The translations under genes were made by a program, and so were the position numbers. A stretch of DNA of 64,000 nt from Nocardia transvalensis NBRC 15921 (GTDB lineage: Bacteria; Actinomycetota; Actinomycetes; Mycobacteriales; Mycobacteriaceae). This document shows, one piece after another, positions 53,320 through 62,499 of the stretch. The stretch spans positions 1-64,000 of the forward strand of contig NZ_BAGL01000007.1 in assembly GCF_000308875.1 (NCBI RefSeq), in the 5' to 3' direction. Numbering within the stretch: the first letter of the stretch is position 1; every line of letters starts with the position of its first letter. Below the pieces are notes generated by a model that worked only from the letters and a program-made list of their open reading frames with translations, searched no databases and was not told the DNA's origin.

Positions 53320-53627
53320 GTCTGCGTGACTTCGCGGCTGTGGATCGTATGACGAGCGAAACTCATTCTCGGGAAGGCGGTTTCGACATCGATGATGCAT
53401 ATCAAGGCGTGTAGTTGAAGAATATCGAGATGGCTCACTGACGGAGTGATCACGACGTCGACGTCCGCCGTGCGCACCTGGTCGACTATCGGGATGACTG
53501 ACGGCCTCGGCCAGTACAGGCGGTAGCCGAGCCGGTGCGCGAGCCTGCGCACTCTGGCGTTCTCCAGCTCCGGGCATCGACTGACAGCAGGGTCGACCCA
53601 CACGAACGCAGTCGGATGTGTCCTCAT
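53316..53627 (-). CDS. Small protein with weak resolvase-like fold
   Basis: 103 aa. The layout FVWVDPAVSRCPELENARVRRLAHR then ADVDVVITPSVSHLD vaguely follows the N-terminal strand-helix-strand order of serine recombinases (ExxRxxxYAxxxGY, GExDVVVVxSLDRLxR). The catalytic arginines are not in place and no DNA-binding tail exists, so I do not call it a recombinase. AGGAG precedes the ATG at 53627 by about 10 nt. It is divergent from the HTH-repeat regulator at 53796, sharing a 12-bp palindrome. Confidence 0.6.
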   Translation of the reverse strand: MRTHPTAFVWVDPAVSRCPELENARVRRLAHRLGYRLYWPRPSVIPIVDQVRTADVDVVITPSVSHLDILQLHALICIIDVETAFPRMSFARHTIHSREVTQT

Positions 53628-53717
53628 GGCCTGTCGTCTCCTGTGACGGTAGGTGATGGAACTCGGGCGCACGGTCGAGCCTGATCGGCGAAAGGTGTTC
53701 TGGGCAGGGCAATTTCG

Positions 53718-53748
53718 CCCCGCAACTTCCCGGAACGAAGTTGCGGGG
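53718..53748. promoter_or_regulatory. 12-bp inverted repeat, likely operator of the divergent regulator
   Basis: CCCCGCAACTTC and its perfect complement are separated by 7 nt. The right arm overlaps a possible -35 (TTGCGG, 53741-53746), with TACGGT at 53762-53767. Confidence 0.6.
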
Positions 53749-53795
53749 TACCAGATCGCGCTACGGTCTGGATAGATGTGGGGGGAGGGCATTCG

Positions 53796-55133
53796 ATGAA
53801 TTCGCCAGACCGGAAGAATCGTCAGATCGCGCGCCTGATCGAACAACGTCACTGGAAACGGTGGGAAGTCGTCGATCGGGTCAATGCCGCCTATGAGCAG
53901 ATCACCGGCAAACCCGGCGCGTACAGCGAGGAGTCCATCCGGCGGCTGGTCAGCGGTGTCACGAGGTGGCCGACAGAGGCGTATCGGCGCGCTCTGGAAC
54001 AGACCTTCGGGGCCACCACGGCGGAACTCGGGCTGTACAACCCTCGCGCGGCGCGAGTGAAGCCCTCGCAAACTGGTACAGGTGTTGATGCTGCCCTACG
54101 CTGGAATTGGGGCGGCGAGGAGGTTGACGAGATGCAGCGTCGGGAGCTGATGAGAGCAATCGCCGTCCTTACGGCCGCGGTGCCGGCGATCACGGCCGTG
54201 CTGAGTGCTGACGAAGTCGAGCGCACCATCCGCGCGATCGCTGCTCCTCGTCGGGTCGACGGCGGCGTGCTCGACAACATCGAGGCAATGCTCAACCAGG
54301 CTCGGATTCAAGACGATCTGCTCGGCCCGCAGGCGGCGATCGGGACGACGTTGACGCAGTCCAATGTCGCGGAGGCACTGCTCGCTGGTTCGACCGGCGC
54401 ACTGGGGTATCGGTTGAAGTCGTTGCGTAGCAAGATCGCAACGTCTGCGGGGTGGCAACTCTTCGATCTCGGCCGTACTGACACCGCCGCTGAGCATTTC
54501 GAGAAGGCGCGCGATATCGCGGACGAAATCGGAGACGACGCCGCCGGTGCGATGGCAATGGCGGAGTGGTCCGCCATGACGGAGGAGATCGGCAAACCCT
54601 CGGTGGCTGCCGACCAAGCCGCCGCTGCCGAGATTCGGGCTACCCGATCAGGAGATCCGCTGCTTCGCGCGCATACCGCCGGCATCAGCGCGCTGGCGCA
54701 GGCCAAGGCGGGGCACGCCATGGACACGCGCGCGGCGCTGGGACGAGCCGACAGTTTCGACATCACCGAATCGCGGACCCCGGAACAGTCGCTGGCCTAC
54801 TTCTGCACGCCGGGGCACATCGCCCGCATGCGTGCCAAGTCTCTACACCAGATCGGTGATCTCGGTGCGGCCATCGAGGCGGCCGAGGAATCGCTCAGGC
54901 TGCAAGCCGTCCGGGATCGCGCGGCCTCCCATATCCTGCTCGGAACGATCTACGTCGATGCGGGGAACCTCGACGCCGCCCTCGATGAGATCCTTCTCGG
55001 CGCTGAGGCGGCGAACTCGGCGCGAGTATCCGGCCAGTTGCAGAATGCCCGAACTCTTATCCACGTCCGAGCCCCGGGCTCCGAGGTCGCGCGAACTCTC
55101 GATGCGAGAATGCAAGAGCTTCAACAGATCTGA
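53796..55133 (+). CDS. HTH regulator with TPR-like repeats
   Basis: 445 aa. The N-terminal 75 residues form an HTH-like unit (RKNRQIARLIEQRHWKRWEV to SGVTRWPTEAYRRALEQ) similar to many Nocardia/Streptomyces regulators of small-molecule signalling. Residues about 170-440 are helical with TPR-like pairs (FDLGRTDTAAEHFEKARDIAD, LHQIGDLGAAIEAAEESLRL). The architecture is that of ligand- or peptide-responsive regulators. The ATG at 53796 has GGGGAGGG upstream. The 12-bp inverted repeat in front suggests autoregulation. A nucleotide-binding SLOG-like gene follows 45 bp later. Confidence 0.78.
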   Translation: MNSPDRKNRQIARLIEQRHWKRWEVVDRVNAAYEQITGKPGAYSEESIRRLVSGVTRWPTEAYRRALEQTFGATTAELGLYNPRAARVKPSQTGTGVDAALRWNWGGEEVDEMQRRELMRAIAVLTAAVPAITAVLSADEVERTIRAIAAPRRVDGGVLDNIEAMLNQARIQDDLLGPQAAIGTTLTQSNVAEALLAGSTGALGYRLKSLRSKIATSAGWQLFDLGRTDTAAEHFEKARDIADEIGDDAAGAMAMAEWSAMTEEIGKPSVAADQAAAAEIRATRSGDPLLRAHTAGISALAQAKAGHAMDTRAALGRADSFDITESRTPEQSLAYFCTPGHIARMRAKSLHQIGDLGAAIEAAEESLRLQAVRDRAASHILLGTIYVDAGNLDAALDEILLGAEAANSARVSGQLQNARTLIHVRAPGSEVARTLDARMQELQQI

Positions 55134-55178
55134 TCTCGGTTCCATTCGCCATTGCAACGGCGTAGAGGAGTTCGGATA

Positions 55179-55658
55179 GTGCGGATCGGCATCACCGGTC
55201 ATATGAACATCAACGCAGACACGGTCCCGCTCGTCTACGAGGAGATTGCCCACCACCTTGCCGAGGCGGGTGAGATCACAGATCTAGTGGGCGTGAGTTG
55301 TATTGCCCGGGGTGCTGATTCAGTCTTCGCGCAAGCGGTGCTCGACGGCGGAGGACGGCTCGAAGTCGTGTTGCCGTCGCGGAACTATCGTGAGCGCAAA
55401 GTGAAGCCGGACCATATCGATCTATTCGATGACTTTGTGAAGCGTGCCGATACTGTCCGCGTCATGGACTTCGACGACGCCGGTGCTGAGGCCTATGAGG
55501 CGGCGAACGAGGCTGTCGTCGGTTCGGTCGATCGGCTGATCGCGGTGTGGGACGGGCAGGGCGGTGAGCGCGGCGGTACGGGAAGCGTTGTCGCCCTGGC
55601 TTACTCGAAGGGGCTGCCGGTCGACATCGTGTGGCCGGACGGCGCAGCCCGCGGGTGA
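55179..55658 (+). CDS. SLOG/LOG-like nucleotide-binding protein
   Basis: 159 aa Rossmann-like protein. It opens MRIGITGHMN with a glycine turn, has VSCIARGADSVFAQAVLD and VVLPSRNYRERKVK in the middle, and DRLIAVWDGQGGERGGTGSVVALAYSKG near the end (GGxGS nucleotide-phosphate site). This follows the SLOG (DprA/LOG) superfamily, whose members bind nucleotides or nucleotide-derived signals. The enzymatic activity, if any, is unknown. GAGGAG precedes the GTG at 55179. It is downstream of the HTH-repeat regulator, probably cotranscribed, so the two may form a sensor pair. Confidence 0.75.
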   Translation: MRIGITGHMNINADTVPLVYEEIAHHLAEAGEITDLVGVSCIARGADSVFAQAVLDGGGRLEVVLPSRNYRERKVKPDHIDLFDDFVKRADTVRVMDFDDAGAEAYEAANEAVVGSVDRLIAVWDGQGGERGGTGSVVALAYSKGLPVDIVWPDGAARG

Positions 55659-55694
55659 ATTCCCACGGGACGACAGGGTCGGTCCACCCGCGCA

Positions 55695-55865
55695 CTAGCC
55701 GTAGAGGCGGATGAAGTCCTGGGTTGGGTCGACGGCGGGCACTGTGTGGGTTGATGAGGTGCCCTCGATGGGGGTTTCCTCGACGTAGTGGGTGGGTTCG
55801 GCGGGCAGGTGGCGCCATTGGGCGCGTGGATCGTCGGCCTGTTCGCGGTGATTGTTCGATGACAT
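55695..55865 (-). CDS. Small protein downstream of glutamate decarboxylase
   Basis: 56 aa: starts MSSNNHREQADDPRAQWR and ends TQDFIRLYG; Pro/Thr/Glu-rich and probably disordered. GGAGGGGGAC lies 4-5 nt before the ATG at 55865, a strong ribosome site. It begins 36 bp after the decarboxylase stop on the same strand, so it is likely part of that transcript. No homology known to me. Confidence 0.68.
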   Translation of the reverse strand: MSSNNHREQADDPRAQWRHLPAEPTHYVEETPIEGTSSTHTVPAVDPTQDFIRLYG

Positions 55866-55901
55866 GACGTCCCCCTCCGGAATCGTGTCACTTCATGGTA
55901 C

Positions 55902-57314
55902 CTATGCCAGCCCCGCTCGCTGTCGCAGTTCTTCGGTGGGGACCGTGGGGGTGGCGCTGTGGGTGAAGCCGCCTGCTTCCTCGTGTGTGAGGGGGACCGT
56001 GGGTGGGTGTTTGTCCAATTGGCCCAGGGCTCGGTGCATGTCGGTGAGGAACAGGTCGGACATGTCGTGGCTGAAGCCGTGGCGGATGAGGACTCGCATG
56101 ATGGTCTCGTCGTCGCGGTCGGCGGGGAGGGGGTAGGCGGCGACGAGCCAGCCTCGGGTGCGGAGGCGGTCGGAGAGGTCGTAGAGGTTGAAGGGCTGGT
56201 CGCCCTTGATCCGCCAGGAGACGGCGGCGATGCCGTGCAGAGGGTCGCCGCCGTGGATGATCTCGAACGGACCCAGGCGTTCGATGCCCGCGGCCAGGTG
56301 TTGCGCCGCGGTGTAGGCCGCCGACTGCACGCGCCGGTAACCCTCACGGCCGAGCCGGATGAATTCGTAGTACGAGGTGACGACCTGGCCGCCGGGACGG
56401 GAGAAGTTGAGGTTGAAGGTGGCCATATTGCCGCCGAGGTAGTCGACGTTGAAGATCAGTTCCTCGGGCAGGTCGGCCTTCTCGCGCCAGATCGCCCAGC
56501 CCGCGCCGAGCGGGGCCAGGCCGGTCTTGTGGCCGGAGGCATTGATCGACTTCACGCGCGGTAACCGGAAGTCCCACACCAGTTCCGGCGCGGTGAAGGG
56601 AGCGAGGAAACCGCCGCTCGCGGCGTCGACGTGGATCGGGATGTCGAGACCGGTCTCGGCCTGTAGGTCGTCGAGGGCGCGGCTGATTCCGGCGACGTCC
56701 TCGAACAGGCCGGTGAAGGTCTGACCGAAGGTGGGCACCACCATCATGGTGTTCTCGTCGCAGTGCGCCGCGATGTCGTCGGGATGCATGGTCAGGCGGT
56801 CGCCGCGCAGCGGGATCTGCCGGATGTCGACGTCGAAATAGCGCGCGAACTTCTCCCAGCACACCTGGACGGGCCCGCAGACGAAATTCGGGATCCCCTG
56901 CCCGCCGCGATTGCGCCAGCGGAACTTGGCCGCCAGCCCGCCGAGCATGGCGGCCTCGCTGGAACCGGTGGTCGAGGTACCCAGCGTGGTGGCGGGATCG
57001 GGCGCCTGCCACAGGTCGGCGAGCATGCGAACGCAGCGCCGCTCCAGCTCGGCCGTCTGTGGGTATTCGTCCTTGTCGACGATGTTCTTGTCGATCGACT
57101 CGTTCATCAGGCGACGGGCCTGGTCGTCGACCCAGGTGGTGCAGAACGTGGCCAGATTCATCCGGGCGACGCCGTCGAGCATCAGCTCGTCGTGGACGAT
57201 CTGATAGGCGGCCTGCGGGAAGATCTCGGCCTTGGGGAATTCGGATTTGGGCGCACCCGACTCCAGCGGCGGCAGCGCGAACAGGTCGTCGGTTTCGGTG
57301 GGACCGTCGGGCAT
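55902..57314 (-). CDS. gadB: Glutamate decarboxylase
   Basis: 470 aa fold-type I PLP enzyme. SINASGHKTG carries the PLP lysine, and GTSTTGSSEA, VDAASGG and FNLNFSRPGGQ complete the decarboxylase set. It converts glutamate to GABA with proton consumption, usually for acid resistance or GABA metabolism. Divergent from an APC antiporter (57510). The ATG at 57314 has only a weak ribosome site; no better in-frame start is near. The C-terminal His region typical of pH-responsive GadB was not verified. Confidence 0.93.
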   Translation of the reverse strand: MPDGPTETDDLFALPPLESGAPKSEFPKAEIFPQAAYQIVHDELMLDGVARMNLATFCTTWVDDQARRLMNESIDKNIVDKDEYPQTAELERRCVRMLADLWQAPDPATTLGTSTTGSSEAAMLGGLAAKFRWRNRGGQGIPNFVCGPVQVCWEKFARYFDVDIRQIPLRGDRLTMHPDDIAAHCDENTMMVVPTFGQTFTGLFEDVAGISRALDDLQAETGLDIPIHVDAASGGFLAPFTAPELVWDFRLPRVKSINASGHKTGLAPLGAGWAIWREKADLPEELIFNVDYLGGNMATFNLNFSRPGGQVVTSYYEFIRLGREGYRRVQSAAYTAAQHLAAGIERLGPFEIIHGGDPLHGIAAVSWRIKGDQPFNLYDLSDRLRTRGWLVAAYPLPADRDDETIMRVLIRHGFSHDMSDLFLTDMHRALGQLDKHPPTVPLTHEEAGGFTHSATPTVPTEELRQRAGLA

Positions 57315-57509
57315 GGAATCGATGATGGCACCTTCCGTCGAGCGGGTCTCCCCCCGATGGTTGCGGATTGTTAACGAAAGATAGCTAGGAGATCGAAAAT
57401 CGCCCACCACGTGCGATGTGACGTGGCACAGTGACCACAAACGGTGTCGTTTCGGCCGTTTGCTCGATGTTCTCGATCTTAGGGGTAGCGGGCAGCAGAA
57501 GGAGCGGTC

Positions 57510-58949
57510 ATGGCGACATCGGTGCCGGCCGACCGGGCGACGAAGACCGCCGTGGTCACCAAGTACATCTCGTGGGTGACCCTGGCGCTGATGACCACCA
57601 GTTCGGTGGCGAGCCTGCGGGCCGCCCCGACCATGGCGGTGTACGGCCTGGCGTGCGTATTCCTGTATCTACTTCCGGCGCTGCTGTTCCTGCTGCCGAC
57701 CGCGTTCGTCGCGGCGGAACTGGCGTCCGGCTGGAACGGCGGCGTCTACAAGTGGGTGGGGGAGGGGCTGTCGAAGCCGCTGGGCTTCCTCGCGGTGTGG
57801 TGCCAGTTCGCGATGACGATCTTCTACTACCCGAGCCTGCTGGCCTACGTCGCGAGCACCTTCGCCTACATCATCCATCCGTCGCTGGCGTCGAACGGGC
57901 CCTATGTGGCGATCGTGATCATCGTCATCTACTGGGCGGGTGTGTACGTCTCCTCGCACGGCACGAAAACCGTTGCGGGACTGTCGAGTATGGGCTTGGT
58001 GATCGGCACGCTGATCCCCGGCGTACTGCTGGTCGTGCTCGGCCTGGTATTCCTGGCCCAGGGCAACGCGTCGGCCGCGCCGATGGACTCCGCGCACCTG
58101 CTGCCCGCGTGGACCGGTCTGGCCAGCCTGGTCCTCATCGTCAACAACTTCCTCAGCTACGCCGGTATGGAGATGAACGCCGTGCACGTGTCGTCGCTGA
58201 AGGATCCCGGCCGGGAGTATCCGAAGGCGATGGTGCTGGCCGTGGCGCTGGTGCTGGCGATCTTCATCGTGCCCGCGGTGGTGATCAGCTGGGTGGTGCC
58301 GTCGCGGAACCTGAGCCTCACCGCCGGTGTGATGCAGGCGTTCGACGGATTCTTCAACCACTTCCGAATCGGTTTCCTCACACCGGTTCTCGGCGTGCTG
58401 CTGGTGGCCGCGGCGCTGGGCGGCATGCTGACGTGGCTGGCCGGGCCGTCGAAGGGGCTGCTGCTGATCGGCCGCACCGAGGGGTATCTGCCGCCCATCC
58501 TGACCCGGGTGAACAAACACGGGGTGCAGCAGAACATGCTTGTCGCACAAGGGATTTTCACCACGCTGCTGGCGCTGCTGTACGCGTTCATCCCCGACGT
58601 CTCCAGCGCGTACTGGATCCTGTCGGTGATCACCACGCAGGTGTATCTGATCATGTACGTGCTGATGTTCCTGGCCGCCGTGCGGCTGCGGCGCACGCAG
58701 CCCGACCACCCGCGCGGCTACCGGGCGCCGATGCTGGTGGCGCTGTGTGGGCTGGGGACCGTCTCGTCGGTGGCGGCGTTCCTGATCGGCTTCGTGCCGC
58801 CCTCGCAGTACGGCAGCGGGAACGCGCTGGGTTACATCCTGCTCGTGGGCGCCGGCATGGGCATTGTCGGACTGCTGATTCCGTACCTGTTCTTCCGATT
58901 CCGCAAGCCGCACTGGAAGACCGAGGTCCCGCAGGAGGCGCTGGTATGA
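57510..58949 (+). CDS. APC-family amino-acid antiporter (GadC-like)
   Basis: 479 aa with about twelve membrane helices. The first-helix kink (TTSSVASLRAAPTMAVYG) and NNFLSYAGMEMNAVHVSSLKDPGREYP are typical of the glutamate/GABA antiporter branch. With the divergent decarboxylase it would exchange external glutamate for GABA; that is inference from context. AAGGAGC precedes the ATG. The next gene overlaps the stop by 4 bp. Confidence 0.88.
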   Translation: MATSVPADRATKTAVVTKYISWVTLALMTTSSVASLRAAPTMAVYGLACVFLYLLPALLFLLPTAFVAAELASGWNGGVYKWVGEGLSKPLGFLAVWCQFAMTIFYYPSLLAYVASTFAYIIHPSLASNGPYVAIVIIVIYWAGVYVSSHGTKTVAGLSSMGLVIGTLIPGVLLVVLGLVFLAQGNASAAPMDSAHLLPAWTGLASLVLIVNNFLSYAGMEMNAVHVSSLKDPGREYPKAMVLAVALVLAIFIVPAVVISWVVPSRNLSLTAGVMQAFDGFFNHFRIGFLTPVLGVLLVAAALGGMLTWLAGPSKGLLLIGRTEGYLPPILTRVNKHGVQQNMLVAQGIFTTLLALLYAFIPDVSSAYWILSVITTQVYLIMYVLMFLAAVRLRRTQPDHPRGYRAPMLVALCGLGTVSSVAAFLIGFVPPSQYGSGNALGYILLVGAGMGIVGLLIPYLFFRFRKPHWKTEVPQEALV

Positions 58950-59398
58950 CCGTGGGCCACCATCTGGAGACGGCGGAGCAGACCCGCCACCGGCGTATCG
59001 TCAACGCGGTGGTGGCGGGTGTGCTGGTGCTGATCGCGGTGATCGGGCTGCTGGTGTTCGAGCAGACGAAGCAGGACTCGAGGACCGAGCAGCTCGCGCA
59101 GCAGTTGCACGACCGGCTCGTCGCCGCGGGCCTGCCCGCTCCGGACACCGACGTGATCGGCGATTCGCTGGGCAGCGACGGCGGCCTGATCTGCCAGGAT
59201 CCGACCTCGCCACTGATCGCGGCGCGTTACCGGTCTTCGATCACCAACGGCGCCTCCGGTCCAGGGAGCCGTCCGGTGATCGCCGACCGCGACACCATCG
59301 CGGCCACCGAGCTGGCCATCGATACGTACTGCCCCGATCACCTGCGCGCCTACCTCGAGCGGATGAGCGATCTGAAGCTCGGAGATACGACGAAATGA
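58946..59398 (+). CDS. Membrane-anchored small protein in antiporter operon
   Basis: 150 aa. One membrane helix (about 21-42) and an extracytoplasmic C-terminal domain of about 100 residues with two cysteines (GLICQDPTS, DTYCPDHL) that could pair. It overlaps the antiporter stop (ATGA) and lies 6 bp before the M20 gene. It may be an accessory of the antiporter; no family was recognised. Confidence 0.75.
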   Translation: MTVGHHLETAEQTRHRRIVNAVVAGVLVLIAVIGLLVFEQTKQDSRTEQLAQQLHDRLVAAGLPAPDTDVIGDSLGSDGGLICQDPTSPLIAARYRSSITNGASGPGSRPVIADRDTIAATELAIDTYCPDHLRAYLERMSDLKLGDTTK

Positions 59399-59404
59399 GC
59401 TGAT

Positions 59405-60775
59405 ATGACCGATGATTCCCGCACGGCCGCCCTGCGCGCCGAGGTGCGCTCCCTGATGCCGCGGGCGAAAGCCGATCTTACCGAACTGGTTTCGTACCGA
59501 TCGGTGGCCGATCCCCGGCAGTTCCCGGCCGAGGACTGCGAGCGGGCCGCGCAGTGGGTGGCCGACGCGTTCCGTGAGGTCGGGCTGACCGATGCCGGAC
59601 TGCACGAAACCCCGGACGGCAGTAAGGCCGTCGTCGCTCGGTATCCGGCGCCCGCCGGTGCGCCGACGGTCATGCTGTACTGCCACTACGACGTGCAACC
59701 GCCGCTCGACGACGCCGCCTGGCACACGCCGGTCTGGCAGCTCACCGAGAAGGGCGGCCGCTGGTACGGGCGCGGCGCGGCCGACTGCAAGGGCAATATC
59801 GTCACCCACCTGACCGCGCTGCGAGCGTTGCGGGAAACGGTGGGCGGCAGTGATTTTCCCGTCGGCATCACATTGGTGGCGGAAGGGTCGGAGGAGCAGG
59901 GGACCGGCGGGCTGGAAGCCTTCGTGCCGGGCAACGCCGACCTGTTGCGCGCGGATGCCCTGGTCATCGCCGACTGCGGCAACTTCGCGGTCGGCGTGCC
60001 GACGTTCACGCAGACCCTGCGCGGCAACGTGAATGTGATCGTCACCGTCGAAACCCTCTCCGGGCCTATGCATTCCGGTATGTTCGGCGGGCCCGCTCCC
60101 GATGCGCTGGCGGCCATGATCCACCTGCTGGCCACGCTGCGAGATGCGAAGGGCAACACCACGATCGACGGTCTCACCGCCGACCAGACCTGGGACGGCG
60201 TGCAATATCCGGCCGAGCAGTTCCGCGCCGACGCCGGCGTGCTCGACGGCGTCGACCTGCTCGGTGACGGCACCGTCTCCGATATGGTCTGGGCCCGGCC
60301 CGCCCTGACCGTGCTGGGTATCGATGTGCCGCCGGTGGTCGGTTCCTCGGCGGCCATCCAGCCCCGGTCCCGCGCCCGGCTGAATCTGCGGATCCCGCCC
60401 GGCATCGATCCGGACAAGGCGCTGAAGGCGCTGACCGCACACCTCGAATCGCATACGCCCTGGCACGCGAAGGTCTCGGTGGAATCCGAGGGCACCGGCG
60501 CGCCGTTCCGCTCCGGCACCGGCGGCCCGGCCCGCGCGGCCATGGAGGCGGCCTTCCACGCCGCCTACGGCCGCGAGGCCACCACCGAGGGCCAGGGCGG
60601 CTCGATCCCCCTGTGCAACGTCTTCGCCGGCACCTACCCCGACGCCGAGATCATGCTCATCGGCGTCGAGGAACCGAAATGCCTCATCCACGCCCCCAAC
60701 GAGAGCGTCGACCCCACCGAGATAGAACACATGGCCCTCACGGAGGCCCTGTTCCTCGCCACCTACGCCGGATAG
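59405..60775 (+). CDS. M20-family dipeptidase/peptidase
   Basis: 456 aa. Metal ligands are visible in YCHYDVQP (His), GRGAADCKG (Asp) and EGSEEQGTGG (Glu), with the later His in MHSGMFGG and the C-terminal ligand region HAPNESVD. A dimerisation domain is inserted at about 190-320. It is probably a cytosolic di- or tripeptidase or an acyl-amino-acid hydrolase. It starts 6 bp after the preceding small gene, so it may belong to the decarboxylase-antiporter transcription unit. Confidence 0.92.
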   Translation: MTDDSRTAALRAEVRSLMPRAKADLTELVSYRSVADPRQFPAEDCERAAQWVADAFREVGLTDAGLHETPDGSKAVVARYPAPAGAPTVMLYCHYDVQPPLDDAAWHTPVWQLTEKGGRWYGRGAADCKGNIVTHLTALRALRETVGGSDFPVGITLVAEGSEEQGTGGLEAFVPGNADLLRADALVIADCGNFAVGVPTFTQTLRGNVNVIVTVETLSGPMHSGMFGGPAPDALAAMIHLLATLRDAKGNTTIDGLTADQTWDGVQYPAEQFRADAGVLDGVDLLGDGTVSDMVWARPALTVLGIDVPPVVGSSAAIQPRSRARLNLRIPPGIDPDKALKALTAHLESHTPWHAKVSVESEGTGAPFRSGTGGPARAAMEAAFHAAYGREATTEGQGGSIPLCNVFAGTYPDAEIMLIGVEEPKCLIHAPNESVDPTEIEHMALTEALFLATYAG

Positions 60776-60802
60776 TCACGCAGACGACAGCGACTCCCTC
60801 GT

Positions 60803-60825
60803 TTCCGGCCTGCTTTCGGCAGGAA
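60803..60825. repeat. Dispersed palindrome, degenerate copy 8
   Basis: TTCCGGCCTGCTTTCGGCAGGAA: the outer bases are kept and the inner pairing is partly lost. It lies between the convergent M20 and MBL genes. Confidence 0.65.
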
Positions 60826-60843
60826 CGCACAGGTGGGCGTGCA

Positions 60844-61488
60844 CTACAGCTCGATGTGGTCTTCGGGCTCGATGACGGTGAATTCGGTGTCGGCGGGGCG
60901 CATTTCGGAGAGGCGGCCGAAGTAGATGCCCTGGGCCTCGGGGGCGATGATGCCGTAGTGGATGGGGAGGGCGGTGCGGGGGGAGACGGCGCGAAGGTAG
61001 TCGACGGCCTCGCTGATCTTCATCCAGGGGGCGACGGCGGGGGTGGCGAGGACGCCGACGCTGACCGGGGGGACCCACAGGGAGTCGCCGGGGTGGACGA
61101 ACTGGGCGGGGTCGTCGGGGCTGCCGAGCTGGAAGACGGTGTTGTCGATGACCGGGAGTTCGGGGTGGATGACCGCGTGCCGCCCGCCGCCGCCGGTGAT
61201 CTGCACGTCGCCGACGGACAGCACGTTGCCGGCGTGCACCGGCTCCCACGGCTCGCCGCGCTGCTGCGCGGTCTGCGGATCGCTGAGCAGCCGGGCCTGC
61301 GGATTCGCATCCAGCAGCGCGCCGATCCGGTTGGGGTCGATGTGATCGGGATGCTGATGGGTGATCGCGATCGCGTCGAGGCCGGTGATGCCCTCGAATC
61401 CGTGCGAGAAGGTGCCGGGATCGAACAGGATCTTCGCGCCGTTGAGCTCGACCAGAACGCAGGAATGACCGAAGTGGGCTATGCGCAT
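60844..61488 (-). CDS. Metallo-beta-lactamase-fold hydrolase (UlaG-like)
   Basis: 214 aa. MRIAHFGHSCVLVE opens the MBL fold and THQHPDHID holds the HxHxDH di-metal motif; a later HYG and a C-terminal EPED follow. The single short domain and the IHYG element resemble UlaG-type lactonases/phosphodiesterases. Substrate unknown. It is divergent from purS across 96 bp. Start ATG 61488. Confidence 0.87.
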   Translation of the reverse strand: MRIAHFGHSCVLVELNGAKILFDPGTFSHGFEGITGLDAIAITHQHPDHIDPNRIGALLDANPQARLLSDPQTAQQRGEPWEPVHAGNVLSVGDVQITGGGGRHAVIHPELPVIDNTVFQLGSPDDPAQFVHPGDSLWVPPVSVGVLATPAVAPWMKISEAVDYLRAVSPRTALPIHYGIIAPEAQGIYFGRLSEMRPADTEFTVIEPEDHIEL

Positions 61489-61584
61489 GTCTTCACGGTA
61501 GTGGTGTGCGCCCCGGCGAGCCCGGTGCGCACCGCCCCGATTAGGCTGTTCAGGTATTCCCCCACCAGCGTGAGGAGCAGTCGC

Positions 61585-61821
61585 GTGGCACGAGTCGTGG
61601 TCGAGGTGATGCCGAAGACCGAGATCCTGGATCCGCAGGGTCAGGCGATCGTCGGTGCGCTCGGGCGCCTGGGCTTTCCCGGTGTCTCGGATGTCCGGCA
61701 GGGCAAGCGGTTCGAGCTCGACGTGGACGACAGTGTCGGCGACGCGGAGCTGGAGAAGATCGCGGAAGCGCTGCTCGCCAACACCGTCATCGAGGACTGG
61801 AAAGTGGTGCGGGTGTCGTGA
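61585..61821 (+). CDS. purS: FGAM synthase subunit PurS
   Basis: 78 aa, the small subunit of formylglycinamidine synthase. It has the PurS pattern [32 protein letters not shown] and VIEDWKV. It bridges PurL and PurQ and helps move ammonia between them; PurL is outside the window. GAGGAGC precedes the GTG at 61585. PurQ overlaps its stop by 4 bp. Confidence 0.94.
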   Translation: MARVVVEVMPKTEILDPQGQAIVGALGRLGFPGVSDVRQGKRFELDVDDSVGDAELEKIAEALLANTVIEDWKVVRVS

Positions 61822-62495
61822 CCGCGCGCATCGGGGTCATCACCTTTCCGGGCACCCTCGACGACGTCGACGCCGCGCGGGCCGTGCGGCTGGCCGGCGC
61901 CGAGGCGGTGAGCCTGTGGCACGCCGACGCCGATCTGAAGGGTGTGGACGCGGTCGTCGTTCCCGGCGGCTTCTCCTACGGCGACTACCTGCGCGCGGGC
62001 GCCATCGCCCGGTTCGCGCCGGTGATGGGTTCGGTGGTCGAGGCGGCCGGTAAGGGCCTGCCGGTGCTGGGCATCTGCAACGGTTTCCAGGTGCTGTGCG
62101 AGGCGGGGCTGCTGCCCGGCGCGCTGACCCGCAACGAGGGCCTGCACTTCGTCTGCCGCGACGAATGGCTGCGGGTGGAGCAGACCGGCACGGCGTGGAC
62201 CTCGCGCTACGAGCCGGGCGCCCAGATCCTCGTGCCGGTCAAGAACGCCGAGGGCCGCTACCAGGCCGCGCAGCCGGTGCTCGACGAGCTCGAGGGTGAG
62301 GGCCGCGTGGTGTTCCGCTACGCCGGCGAGAATCCGAACGGCTCCCAGCGCGATATCGCCGGAATCTCCTCCGCCGACGGCCGCGTCGTCGGCCTGATGC
62401 CCCACCCCGAACACGCCACCGAGCCGTTGACCGGGCCGAGTGATGATGGGCTGGGGATCTTCCTGTCGGTGATTGATTCGCTGGTTTCGGCTTAG
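61818..62495 (+). CDS. purQ: FGAM synthase glutaminase subunit PurQ
   Basis: 225 aa class-I glutamine amidotransferase supplying ammonia to PurL. The nucleophile is the Cys in [10 protein letters not shown]; His/Glu are in [22 protein letters not shown] is the oxyanion-side loop. The GTG at 61818 overlaps purS. Its end is followed at once by dispersed repeat copy 9. Confidence 0.95.
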   Translation: MTARIGVITFPGTLDDVDAARAVRLAGAEAVSLWHADADLKGVDAVVVPGGFSYGDYLRAGAIARFAPVMGSVVEAAGKGLPVLGICNGFQVLCEAGLLPGALTRNEGLHFVCRDEWLRVEQTGTAWTSRYEPGAQILVPVKNAEGRYQAAQPVLDELEGEGRVVFRYAGENPNGSQRDIAGISSADGRVVGLMPHPEHATEPLTGPSDDGLGIFLSVIDSLVSA

Positions 62496-62499
62496 TCGC

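Noticed and set aside
53316..53627. Functional serine recombinase or transposon
   Set aside because: The resolvase-like order is weak, catalytic arginines and a DNA-binding tail are absent, and no terminal repeats are nearby.
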